DNA of 9,261 nt from Pseudofrankia asymbiotica (GCF_001983105.1 NZ_MOMC01000014.1:1-9261), one strand, 5' to 3'. Numbered from the stretch's first letter, positions 1 through 6,747 are shown. The notes: a model not told the origin generated them from the letters alone. Translations and numbers: made by a program.

Positions 1-282
1 GTCCCGGGACAGCTGCCGGCGCAGGTCGGCGATCTCGAGCTCGAGTTCCTCGACCCGCCGCGCAGCCCGGTCCCGTTCGGCGCGCACCGCGCCGAGCTCC
101 GCCTGGTGCCGCGCGGCCGCGTCGTCCACGACGCGGCGCAGCCGCTCGTTGACCGACACCAGCCGATCATTCGCCGCCAGCGACGCGGCCTGCCCGGCGG
201 CGAGCTCCTCGATCCGCGCCTCCGCAGCCGCCAGACGCGACTCCCACGACGACGCGGACAGGTCAGCCACAACCCTGATCAT
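1..282 (-). CDS. Transposase-like coiled-coil protein, N-terminal part (possibly IS66 family)
   Basis: Partial gene read leftward from an ATG at 282 and leaving the window at base 1 with 94 codons and no stop. The visible protein is almost wholly a charged, Ala/Glu/Arg-rich coiled coil with heptad-like spacing (for example RIEELAAGQAASLAAN near residue 21, then VEELELEIADLRRQL near the end). A coiled coil ending in ELEIADLRRQL is how many IS66-type transposases begin, just before their NSS..PPS motif, which would lie outside the window. Supporting context is the truncated transporter gene directly upstream, as expected next to an insertion. An in-frame TGA lies just upstream, and a TTG nine codons before the ATG is the only other start. 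No good Shine-Dalgarno is visible. The family call is inference: any coiled-coil protein could begin this way. Confidence 0.5.
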   Translation of the reverse strand, partial: MIRVVADLSASSWESRLAAAEARIEELAAGQAASLAANDRLVSVNERLRRVVDDAAARHQAELGAVRAERDRAARRVEELELEIADLRRQLSRD

Positions 283-376
283 CCACGCCCAGCCACCAGG
301 ATCAAGCAACGATCACAGCGCGTCCCCGCAACACAAACCCCAAGGTCAGCGGCCTACCCCTGCACACCCCTGAATG
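1..376 (-). mobile_element. Probable right end of an insertion element interrupting the MFS gene
   Basis: From base 376 leftward the transporter frame stops resembling its family, and about 95 bases later the transposase-like gene starts. The stretch 283-376 has no coding signal of its own and is the natural place for the terminal inverted repeat and promoter of the element. I could not recognise the terminal repeat by eye. The other end and any target duplication lie outside the window, so the boundary at 376 is inferred only from where MFS homology ends. Confidence 0.4.
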
Positions 377-847
377 GACACCGAAGAACGCGTGTAGCCG
401 ATTGAGCAGCGAGGTCGCTCCCGGCCGGGTGGCGAGGTAGATGTTCAGAACACAGTCGATCGCGCCCATCCCGAATCCGCTCAGCAGTGAGAGCAGGACG
501 AACGCGGCGAAGGGCGGCCGCGCCGCGGTGGCGAGCCACGCGCCGAGAAGCAGCAGGCCGGCGACGAGCAGCGCGCGGCGGGTGCCGGCCCGGCCGACGA
601 GCGCCCCGGACAGGACGCTGGCGACGACGTAGCCGGCGGCGCTGGTGAAGAACGTGATGCCGATCGTCGCCTCGTCGACGCCGTAGTCCGCGATCTGGGC
701 CGGCAGCAGCACGCCGGCGACGCCGGAGGCGACGCCGATCACCACGAACAGCGCGAACGCGACGGCGACCGACCACCGCCCCGCCGCCGCCGGCAGCGGC
801 GGCGGCGCGGATTCCTCGCCGAAGGCGGCACTCGCGGCGGCCGGCAC
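377..847 (-). pseudogene. MFS transporter, N-terminal half only, truncated
   Basis: Membrane transporter of the major facilitator superfamily, probably a sugar or small-molecule porter of the FucP-like kind. From a GTG at 847 (a purine-rich GAGAG lies upstream) the protein has a short Pro/Ala leader, then about four hydrophobic segments. They include VAFALFVVIGVASGVAGVLL (first helix), GVDEATIGITFFTSAAGYV, a VGRAGTRRALL loop of the MFS loop-2/3 type, and FVLLSLLSGFGMGAIDCVLN. It ends with LLNRLHAFFGV, which in this family normally continues G-x-L-x-G-P. Here the frame goes instead into HSGVCRGRPL and stops at 302, with no transporter similarity. About 157 residues remain of a usual 380-420. 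The lost half should lie left of the window if an element was inserted. The gene is divergent from the GH3 gene. It is very unlikely to give a working transporter. Confidence 0.75.
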
Positions 848-1234
848 GGTCCCACTCTCTGCCCCCGCCGCCGAAATGCCGTCCCCCTCGCGTGTCCGGC
901 GGCCTGATCCGGCTGGCGTCGCCGGCCGCGGAAACCGGCCAGTGATGAGTTCACCGCGGATGGCGAACGGCCGGCGAGTGGCGACGGACCGGAGGGCGGC
1001 GAGGCACAGAACGAACTGGACGAGACGGTCGCGCTGGTGACGCGGCCACGCGATGCCCGCCGCGGCCGGGAATGGGTCGGGAGGCGGCGTCCGTCCGCGG
1101 CTGCCGCGGCCGCGCCTACGGACCTCTCCGCCGTCGGCCACACCCTCGCCGTCATGAACTCCATCGCGATCTGCCCACGGCGAATGCACACTCCATTCAG
1201 AGCGCGGATACCCGTCGCCTGGTTGAATTCCCTC
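848..1234. other. Intergenic region between divergent MFS remnant and GH3 gene
   Basis: These 387 bases hold the promoters of both flanking genes, but no clear -35/-10 pair or palindromic sugar-regulator operator is visible. The GH3 frame stays open through much of it, with possible starts at GTG 1037, ATG 1154 and ATG 1184. The translation there is Arg/Ala-rich and lacks a Shine-Dalgarno at each of these. I therefore treat it as leader rather than coding sequence. Confidence 0.4.
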
Positions 1235-3187
1235 GTGCTGTCAGCCGGGTCGGCAAGGAAATCGACCAGACGGAACAGACGGGCCAGACCAGCCACACTC
1301 CGCCTGGTCACGCTCGCCGTGGTCGCGCTCGTCGCGCCCGCCGTGGCGGCGGGGTGCTCGAACTCGAAGGACAAGGCGCCCGCGCCAATTCCCTATCTGG
1401 ATCCGGCGCTGCCCGTCGACCAGCGGGTCTCCGACCTGCTCGGCCGGATGACGCTGGCGGAGAAGGTCGGCCAGATGACGCAGGCCGACCGCGCCGCCGT
1501 CACCAGGGACCCGTCCATGATCGCGTCAGTCGGGCTCGGCGCGGTGCTGTCCACTCCGGCCCTGGTGCCCACCGACGACACCCCGGCCGACTGGGCCAAT
1601 CTGGTCGACGGCCTCCAGTCGCGCGCGCTCACCACCAGGCTGCGGATCCCGCTGCTGTACGGCACCGACTCGGTGCACGGCGACAACAACCTCATCGGCG
1701 CCACGGTCTTCCCGCACAACATCGCGATGGGCGCGACCCGCGACCCGGAACTCGTCCGCGAGGCGGCGCGGGTCACCGCCACCGAGACGAGGGCGACCGG
1801 CCCGCAGTGGGTCTTCGCGCCCTGCCTGTGCGTCTCCCGTGACCTGCGCTGGGGCCGCACCTACGAGAGCTTCGGCGAGGACCCGAAACTCGTGATCCAG
1901 ATGGAGACGATCCTGGAAGGGCTCCAGGGTGACGGCGCCGAGGATCTCGCGGACCCGACGCGCGTTCTCGCCACCGCCAAGCACTTCGCGGGCGACGGTG
2001 ACACCACCCACGGAACGTCCACCACCCTCGCCTACAAGGTCGACCAGGGCGTCACGGTCACCGACCGCGCCCATTTCGACCAGGTCGATCTCGCGCCTTA
2101 TGTGACGGCCGTCGGTAAATACCACGTCGGCAGCATCATGCCGTCGTACTCCAGCGTCGACTGGACGGAGGACGGCGTCGGCAACCCGGTGCGTATGAGC
2201 GCGAACAAGGAACTACTCACCGACATCCTCAAGAAGAAGCTCGGATTCGACGGGTTCCTCATCAGCGACCTGATGGCGATCCAGCAGCTCCCCGGCGACT
2301 ACGCCGCGCAGGTCCGTGCCAGCGTCAACGCCGGAATCGACATGTTCATGGAACCCGGCAACGCGCCGCGGTTCGCTCGGACACTGCTCGACGAGGTACG
2401 GGCGGGACGGGTCCCGGTGGCGCGCGTCGACGACGCGGTCAGCCGGATCCTGAAGGCCAAGTTCGAGCTGGGCCTTTTCGAGCACCCCTTCACCAACCGA
2501 GGGAACATCGGCACGGTCGGCTCGCCCGAGCACCGCGCCCTCGCCCGCCGTGCCGTCGCCGAGTCGCAGGTGCTCCTGAAGAACGACGGCGCCACGCTGC
2601 CGCTGCGGTCATCCCAGCGCCTGTATGTGGCCGGGGTGAACGCCAACGACCTCGGCAACCAGGCGGGCGGCTGGACCGCCACCTGGCAGGGAACCACCGG
2701 GGACACCATTCCCGGGACCACGATCCTGCGGGGCATTCAACAGCACGCCGCGAACGTGACCTACAGCGCCGACGCGTCCGCGCCGACCGGGGGCCACGAC
2801 GTCGGCGTCGTCGTCATCGGCGAGACCCCGTACGCGGAGGGCCTGGGCGACGTCGGCAACGGTCACACGCTGAACCTGTCCGACGCCGACCGCGCGAACA
2901 TCGACACGGTGTGCGGGGCCATCAGCATCTGCGTCGTCCTGGACGTCGCCGGCCGCCCCCAGATCGTCACCGACGAGCTCGCGAAGACGGACGCGTTCGT
3001 CATGTCGTGGCTGCCCGGCAGCGAGGGCGCCGGCGTCGCCGACACCCTGTTCGGCGACCGCCCCTACACCGGCCGCCTCCCGGTCACGTGGCCCCGCGCC
3101 GAATCCCAGGAACCCATCAACATCGGCGACCGGAACTACGACCCGCTTTTCCCTTACGACTACGGCCTGACCACCGCCCGCCGCTGA
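1235..3187 (+). CDS. Glycoside hydrolase family 3 beta-glucosidase/exoglucanase, lipoprotein
   Basis: Exported enzyme that cleaves beta-linked glucose from the non-reducing ends of beta-glucans or cello-oligosaccharides. With the GTG at 1235 it has 650 residues, close to barley ExoI-type enzymes. Residues 1-40 form a lipoprotein signal: an RKSTRRNRRAR basic region, hydrophobic LVTLAVVALVAPAV, then lipobox AAGC with the lipidated Cys at 41. The (beta/alpha)8 domain starts near residue 54. It shows YGTDSVHG (sugar-binding Asp145), LRWGRTYESFGEDP (Arg208), AKHFAGDGDTTHG (Lys249-His250) and the nucleophile Asp345 in FLISDLMAI. The second domain carries GETPYAEGLGD, with acid/base Glu535, and ends in LPGSEGAGVADTLFGD and DPLFPYDYGL. 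Both catalytic residues are present, so it should be active. The start is uncertain because the frame is open upstream, but 1235 best fits the signal peptide. The exact substrate cannot be read from sequence. Confidence 0.92.
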   Translation: MLSAGSARKSTRRNRRARPATLRLVTLAVVALVAPAVAAGCSNSKDKAPAPIPYLDPALPVDQRVSDLLGRMTLAEKVGQMTQADRAAVTRDPSMIASVGLGAVLSTPALVPTDDTPADWANLVDGLQSRALTTRLRIPLLYGTDSVHGDNNLIGATVFPHNIAMGATRDPELVREAARVTATETRATGPQWVFAPCLCVSRDLRWGRTYESFGEDPKLVIQMETILEGLQGDGAEDLADPTRVLATAKHFAGDGDTTHGTSTTLAYKVDQGVTVTDRAHFDQVDLAPYVTAVGKYHVGSIMPSYSSVDWTEDGVGNPVRMSANKELLTDILKKKLGFDGFLISDLMAIQQLPGDYAAQVRASVNAGIDMFMEPGNAPRFARTLLDEVRAGRVPVARVDDAVSRILKAKFELGLFEHPFTNRGNIGTVGSPEHRALARRAVAESQVLLKNDGATLPLRSSQRLYVAGVNANDLGNQAGGWTATWQGTTGDTIPGTTILRGIQQHAANVTYSADASAPTGGHDVGVVVIGETPYAEGLGDVGNGHTLNLSDADRANIDTVCGAISICVVLDVAGRPQIVTDELAKTDAFVMSWLPGSEGAGVADTLFGDRPYTGRLPVTWPRAESQEPINIGDRNYDPLFPYDYGLTTARR

Positions 3188-3343
3188 CCACTGTCCCCGC
3201 CACGCGGCGCTGGTCAGGCAGGCCCAGCCACGCGAGCACCCTGCCGGCCCCACATCACCTTCGCGCCCGGAGTATCCGGACACACACGGCTGAAATGGCC
3301 GCCGCCAACGAACGCCCCACGCCACGGCACGCCACCTGGGACG

Positions 3344-3373
3344 CCCCCTCCGCCACCCCCGCCCCCGCCCCCC
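3344..3373 (-). other. G-quadruplex motif (minus strand)
   Basis: The plus strand has four C-runs of 5, 5, 5 and 6 at 3344-3348, 3356-3360, 3362-3366 and 3368-3373. On the minus strand these are four G-runs with loops of 1, 1 and 7 nt, a strict intramolecular quadruplex pattern; the plus strand could form an i-motif. It lies in the 481-base gap between the convergent GH3 and SDR genes. Even in GC-rich DNA, runs this regular are uncommon. Confidence 0.55.
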
Positions 3374-3391
3374 AGAACGCGAGCTCGACCT

Positions 3392-3495
3392 GTGTCATTT
3401 GGGCCTGCCTACAGGCTCGCTGATCCAACACAGTGGCGGGATGCCTGGTCGGACTGTGTTGGAAGAGCAAGTCCATAGGCTTGCTGATCCAACAC
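3392..3495. repeat. Two 64-bp-spaced repeat units made of inverted half-sites (BIME/REP-like)
   Basis: The 16-mer CTTGCTGATCCAACAC at 3480-3495 recurs at 3416-3431 with one change. It recurs inverted at 3456-3471 (GTGTTGGAAGAGCAAG) with two changes. A more decayed inverted copy begins with GTGT at 3392. The copies are exactly 64 bp apart (3392/3456 and 3416/3480), so there are two tandem units, each an inverted then a direct half-site with an 8-base centre. Unit two can fold into a 16-bp stem with two mismatches. A second pairing, TCCAACACAGT (3424-3434) with ACTGTGTTGGA (3453-3463), is a perfect 11-bp inverted repeat across an 18-nt loop. Placement between convergent genes is typical of REP/BIME elements and terminators. 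The rest of 3188-3668 shows no gene. Confidence 0.65.
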
Positions 3496-3668
3496 GCTCA
3501 CTCGGCGGGGGCGGTGTTTGGGCGGCCTGGCTTTTCCGGAGCCGAGACACGGACTCGTGGAGACCGTCACGGGTCTCGCGGCAGCGGCTCGACGGGCTAC
3601 CGGCCTCGCCCGTGGCGCGGGCGACCGTTCCTGCCCGGCCCGCGCATCCATCACAGGCTGGGGATCTG

Positions 3669-4424
3669 TCAGTTCGTCGTCGCACCGCCGTTGAGGTTGA
3701 TGGTCTGGCCGGTCAGCCAGGATGCCTCCGGCGAGGCGAGGAAGACGACGGCGGCGCCCACGTCCTCGGGTGTGCCGAGCCGCTTCGCCGGGACCGACGC
3801 GGCCAGGTGGGCGGTGACCGCGGCATCGCCCCGGGCCGAGTTGTTCATCAGGCCGAGCGCGAGGCTGTTCGCCGTCACGCCGTGGGGGGCGACCTCCTGG
3901 GAAAGGTGACGGATGAAGCCTTCGATGCCGCTCTTGCCTGCGCCGTAGACCGCGACTCCGATATTCAGCCCGGTGCGGCCCGCGCCTGAGGAGATCTGCA
4001 CGATCCGTCCCCAGCCGGCAGCGCACATGTCCTCGAGCACGGCGTGAACGCAGTACAGCGAACCGTAGATGTTCAGGTCGATCGGCCCGCGCCACCTGGC
4101 CGGGTCGAGCTGGCGGAACGGGACAGCGCCCATGTCCGGGTGAATGCCGGCGTTGTTCATCAGGATGTCGATGGGCCGGCCGGCCTCCGCCCGGACCCGC
4201 GCCACCGCCGCCCGCACCGCGTCCGCGTCCAGGACGTCGAACGCGACGGCGATCGCCGTCCCTCCAGCCGCCTCGATCTCCTCGCACGTGGCTTCCGCGC
4301 GCTCAAGAGAGAGATCGTTCACGGCGACCACCGCCCCCTGGGCCGCCAACGCGCGCGCCGCGCCCGCGCCCATGTTCTGTCCCGCTCCGGTCACCAGGGC
4401 CACATGCCCCGCCAGGTCGAACAT
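3669..4424 (-). CDS. Short-chain dehydrogenase/reductase (classical SDR, FabG-like)
   Basis: Cytoplasmic NAD(P)-dependent oxidoreductase of 251 residues, the normal length for a classical SDR. The Rossmann glycine motif TGAGQNMG lies at 12-19. Asp37 at the end of the second strand (VAVNDLS) favours NAD(H) over NADP(H). NNAG is at 90-93, and the catalytic tetrad is Asn118, Ser145 or Ser146 (QISSGAG), Tyr160 and Lys164 (YGAGK). The end is SWLTGQTINLNGGATTN, the usual SDR C-terminal strand. The ATG at 4424 is well supported by GGAGGAGG five bases upstream (4430-4437). It is divergent from the second SDR, sharing 264 bases, and convergent with the GH3 gene. Substrate specificity of SDRs is not predictable from these motifs, and nothing in the neighbourhood fixes it. 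Confidence 0.9.
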   Translation of the reverse strand: MFDLAGHVALVTGAGQNMGAGAARALAAQGAVVAVNDLSLERAEATCEEIEAAGGTAIAVAFDVLDADAVRAAVARVRAEAGRPIDILMNNAGIHPDMGAVPFRQLDPARWRGPIDLNIYGSLYCVHAVLEDMCAAGWGRIVQISSGAGRTGLNIGVAVYGAGKSGIEGFIRHLSQEVAPHGVTANSLALGLMNNSARGDAAVTAHLAASVPAKRLGTPEDVGAAVVFLASPEASWLTGQTINLNGGATTN

Positions 4425-4560
4425 TCGTACCTCCTCCGCCAGGCGGGCCGGGATCCCCAGCGCGCCGGTTGTCGCACCGTCCGCCAGCGATCAGGGCGTC
4501 GCCCGCCGCCGGGTGGCGAGCGGCTCCGCGACGCATCCCGCCGCGCCACGGCACGCCCCG

Positions 4561-4590
4561 CCGACCCGAACCGAACCGAACCGAACCGAC
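4561..4590 (+). repeat. Pentanucleotide microsatellite (CCGAA)4 flanked by CCGAC
   Basis: Six consecutive pentamers: CCGAC, then four perfect CCGAA, then CCGAC. It lies about 100 bases before the start of the second SDR and about 135 bases before the first, inside their shared upstream region. A non-triplet repeat in a control region could change promoter spacing by slippage; this is inference only. Confidence 0.7.
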
Positions 4591-4640
4591 ACGGCGCATG
4601 ACGCGACGCCGCGCGGCCAACGTGATCGACCAGCCTTTAC

Positions 4641-4663
4641 TAGAATATTGTTCTCGATATTGA
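4641..4663. promoter_or_regulatory. AT-rich promoter/operator-like palindrome between divergent SDR genes
   Basis: In DNA of over 70 percent GC, bases 4636-4663 are strikingly AT-rich. They contain AGAATATTGTTCT (4642-4654), a palindrome with AGAA/TTCT arms and matching inner A/T, followed by a second ATATTG at 4658. The arms resemble TetR-family operators such as KstR sites (AGAAC..GTTCT), but the spacing is one base longer, so the match is not exact. It lies about 35 bases before the GTG of the second SDR, where a promoter or repressor site is expected. A TAGAAT at 4641-4646 could serve as a -10 element. Confidence 0.4.
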
Positions 4664-4688
4664 CTTCTGGAAAGAGTACGGTGCCCCC

Positions 4689-5555
4689 GTGACCGGGCAT
4701 GAGGAACGACGGGCCGCGCAGGTGCCGCCGATAGAGAACTGGAACCGGCTTCTTGGCGGGCGGGTCGCCGTGGTCACCGGCGGTGGCGACGGGATCGGGG
4801 GCGCCATCGCGCGGCTGTTCGCCGAGCATGGCGCGCTCGTCGAGGCCGCCGAGATCGACCCGGAGCGGGCCGAGCGGCTGCGCGCCGAGGTGACGGCCGC
4901 GGGCGGGACGGTGCGCGCGCATGTTGTCGACGTCCGGGCGGAGCAGGACGTGGCCCGCCTGGCGGACGCGGTGCTCGCCGAGCACGGGCGGGTCGACGTG
5001 CTGGTCAACAATGTCGGGGACTACCGGCCGCTGGCGCGGTTCCCCCAGTCGTCGGCCGAGTCGTGGCGGCAGATGTACGAGATCAATCTGCTGCACGTCT
5101 TCGCCGTCACGCGGGCGTTCATCCCGTCGATGATGGAGCGGGGCCGCGGGAGCATCGTCAACGTGCACTCCGTGGAGGGGATGCGCGGCTACCCGGGTGA
5201 CCCGGTGTACGGCGCCATGAAGGCCGGCGTCGCGCACTTCACGACCGGTCTCGCGGTGACCATGGGCCGCCACGGCATCCGGGTCAACGGCATCGGCCCC
5301 GACCTGACGCAGACGCCGCAGGTCGACTACCTCACCGGGTACGAGGACCACGACGACCTGTGGGGCTCGTGGGCACCCGTGGGCCGGGTCGGCTGGCCCG
5401 AGGACCAGGCCCGCGTCGCGCTCTTCCTCGCCAGTGACCTCTCGTCGTTCGTCACCGGCCACAACGTCCCGGTGGACGGCGGCACGAAGGCCGGCGCCGG
5501 CTGGTTCTACTCGCCCAGGGAGGGCCGCTTCGTCAACCGTCCCAAGCACCTGTGA
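4689..5555 (+). CDS. Short-chain dehydrogenase/reductase with C-terminal extension
   Basis: Classical SDR of 288 residues, longer than the usual 250 at both ends. After about 22 leader residues comes VAVVTGGGDGIG (glycine motif at 30-37), then AEID with Asp57 pointing to NAD(H). NNVG is at 107-110, and the tetrad is Asn133, Ser161 (NVHSVEG), Tyr174 and Lys178 (YGAMK). The segment between the catalytic Lys and the C-terminal strand (DLTQTPQVDYLTGYEDHDDL) should form the substrate lid. After the VDGGTKAGAG strand there is a tail, GWFYSPREGRFVNRPKHL, that ends in an NRP motif also seen in some other actinobacterial SDRs. The GTG at 4689 has GGAAAGAG 12 bases upstream, a rather long spacing; no better start exists. 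It may be controlled by the AT-rich palindrome just before it. Substrate unknown. Confidence 0.9.
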   Translation: MTGHEERRAAQVPPIENWNRLLGGRVAVVTGGGDGIGGAIARLFAEHGALVEAAEIDPERAERLRAEVTAAGGTVRAHVVDVRAEQDVARLADAVLAEHGRVDVLVNNVGDYRPLARFPQSSAESWRQMYEINLLHVFAVTRAFIPSMMERGRGSIVNVHSVEGMRGYPGDPVYGAMKAGVAHFTTGLAVTMGRHGIRVNGIGPDLTQTPQVDYLTGYEDHDDLWGSWAPVGRVGWPEDQARVALFLASDLSSFVTGHNVPVDGGTKAGAGWFYSPREGRFVNRPKHL

Positions 5556-5559
5556 CCGG

Positions 5560-5641
5560 GGCGGCCGCGCCGCCGACGATGCCGGCGCCACCGCCAGCCC
5601 TTGCCGCGGCATCCGGGCTGGCGGCGGCGGACGCGGCCGCC
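5560..5641. terminator. Nested palindrome between convergent SDR and folD genes
   Basis: An inner stem pairs 5587-5600 with 5615-5628 (13 of 14 positions, including a perfect CCGCCAGCCC/GGGCTGGCGG) around a 14-nt loop. An outer perfect 10-bp stem pairs GGCGGCCGCG (5560-5569) with CGCGGCCGCC (5632-5641). It starts 5 bases after the SDR stop and ends 15 bases after the folD stop, so a bidirectional terminator is the likely role. There is no U-tract on either side, which is common for actinobacterial terminators. Confidence 0.55.
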
Positions 5642-5656
5642 GCGAGGTAGGCCCGG

Positions 5657-6538
5657 CTACCTCTTCGGGGTGCCGGCGGGGGTGAGGTCCCCGGCGCGGG
5701 CGGACTCGCGGGCGCGGGCGGCCTGCATGGTCTGGTCGATGAGGACGGCGATGGTCATGGGGCCGACGCCGCCGGGGACCGGGGTGATGTAGGAGGCGCG
5801 CTCGGCGGCCGGCTCGTAGTCGACATCGCCCTGGTTGTCGGCGTAGCCGGCGTCGACGACCACCGCGCCGGGCTTGATCCAGTCGCCCTTGATCAGGGCC
5901 GGGCGGCCGACGGCGGCGACGACGACGTCCGCGCGGGCGACATGGCCGGCCAGGTCCGCGGTGCGGGAGTGGCAGTAGGTGACGGTGGCGTTGCGAGCGA
6001 GCAGCAGCATGCCGACCGGCTTGCCGAGGATGGGGCTGCGCCCGACGACGACGGCGTGCTTACCCGCCAGCGGAATGTCATAGGCGTCGATCAACGCCAT
6101 GATCCCGCCCGGTGTGGCCGACCGGAAGCCGCCCTCGTCGAACGCCATCATCGCGAACGACGTCCTCGTGACGCCGTCGACGTCCTTCGACGGGGCGATC
6201 GCCTCGAAGGCGGCCCGCTCGTCGATCTGGTCGGGTACCGGGTGCTGCAGCAGGATGCCGTCGACCTCCGGGTCGGCGGACAGCTCCCGGATCGCCTCGA
6301 TCAAAGTCTCCGTCGAGATCGAGGCGTCCAGCTCAAGGCGGCGCGACTGCATGCCGACCTTGGCGCAGCGGTTCGCCTTCATCCGGACATAGGTGCGGGA
6401 GGCCGGATCGTCGCCGACGAGCACCGTCGCCAGCACCGGGACGCGGCCGTGGGCGGCGACGAACTCGGCCACCTCTCGCTCGACGCGATCAAGGATCGCC
6501 GCCGACTGGGCCCTGCCGTCAAGGATCTGCGCGGTCAT
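5657..6538 (-). CDS. folD: Bifunctional methylene-THF dehydrogenase/methenyl-THF cyclohydrolase (FolD-type)
   Basis: Interconverts 5,10-methylene-, 5,10-methenyl- and 10-formyl-tetrahydrofolate with NAD(P), supplying one-carbon units. The 293 residues match the family's 280-300. The catalytic pair Tyr50 and Lys54 (YVRMK) is present, as are Gln98 in GILLQHPVP and Asp121 in KDVDG. The Rossmann part has VVVGRSPILGKP near 163-174, VTYCHSRT, VGRPALIKGDWIKPGAVVVDAGY and the signature PVPGGVGPMT. Two places depart from the housekeeping form: KDVDGV instead of KDVDGFHP, and SATPGG where the family usually has PCTP-G, so the conserved Cys is lost. This suggests a paralogue, and whether both activities remain is open. 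The ATG at 6538 has AGGAG 11 bases upstream and overlaps the stop of a short upstream frame (ATGA), pointing to translational coupling. Confidence 0.88.
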   Translation of the reverse strand: MTAQILDGRAQSAAILDRVEREVAEFVAAHGRVPVLATVLVGDDPASRTYVRMKANRCAKVGMQSRRLELDASISTETLIEAIRELSADPEVDGILLQHPVPDQIDERAAFEAIAPSKDVDGVTRTSFAMMAFDEGGFRSATPGGIMALIDAYDIPLAGKHAVVVGRSPILGKPVGMLLLARNATVTYCHSRTADLAGHVARADVVVAAVGRPALIKGDWIKPGAVVVDAGYADNQGDVDYEPAAERASYITPVPGGVGPMTIAVLIDQTMQAARARESARAGDLTPAGTPKR

Positions 6539-6639
6539 ACGGTCTCGGTCTCCTGGAAGTCGGTCCTGGCGCCGGGCGCGCCGCGATGCCAGGCTACGGC
6601 GCGCGCGAGCACCAGGCGCTCCGCACCGGCGCCCGCCAT
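6535..6639 (-). pseudogene. Short C-terminal fragment resembling formyl-THF deformylase (PurU), coupled to folD
   Basis: A minus-strand frame ends in TGA at 6537-6535 and overlaps the folD ATG by four bases. From the ATG at 6639 it reads 34 residues; an earlier in-frame ATG is at 6663, and the frame is closed by TAG about 70 bases further up. The stretch ERLVLARAVAWH resembles the last helix of actinobacterial PurU proteins as I recall them, but the final residues (GARTDFQETETV) do not look like the usual end. If correct, this is the tail of a deformylase gene that once headed a folate operon with folD. PurU releases formate from 10-formyl-THF. It could equally be a short leader peptide for folD. 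Third positions are strongly G/C, as in coding DNA. Confidence 0.35.
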
Positions 6640-6747
6640 CGCGCCCGCCGTCGCGCCCACCATGGCGCCTGGTACCGCGCACCCGGTACCCGAGGACAGC
6701 GCTCCGGTATTCGCCGCGGCCGGGATCTCCTACCCCGAACGTTGGAC

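Noticed and set aside
779..810. GC-rich hairpin CGCCGCCGCC/GGCGGCGGCG
   Set aside because: It falls inside the MFS leader as a run of Ala/Pro/Gly codons, explained by composition.
302..1189. Full 295-residue frame as the MFS protein
   Set aside because: The first 114 residues are Arg/Pro-rich without transporter features and the last part lies beyond the loss of homology. Only 377-847 reads like an MFS protein.
1037..1234. GH3 start at GTG 1037 (716 residues)
   Set aside because: It would place about 105 residues before the lipobox Cys, too long for a signal peptide, and no Shine-Dalgarno supports it.
2609..3325. Long minus-strand frame opposite the GH3 gene
   Set aside because: Overlaps a well-supported enzyme and has low-complexity Val/Gly/Arg composition typical of antisense frames.
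5657..6682. FolD with a 48-residue N-terminal extension
   Set aside because: The extension is Arg-rich low-complexity sequence. The family start motif MTAQILDG at 6538 has its own ribosome site and an ATGA overlap.
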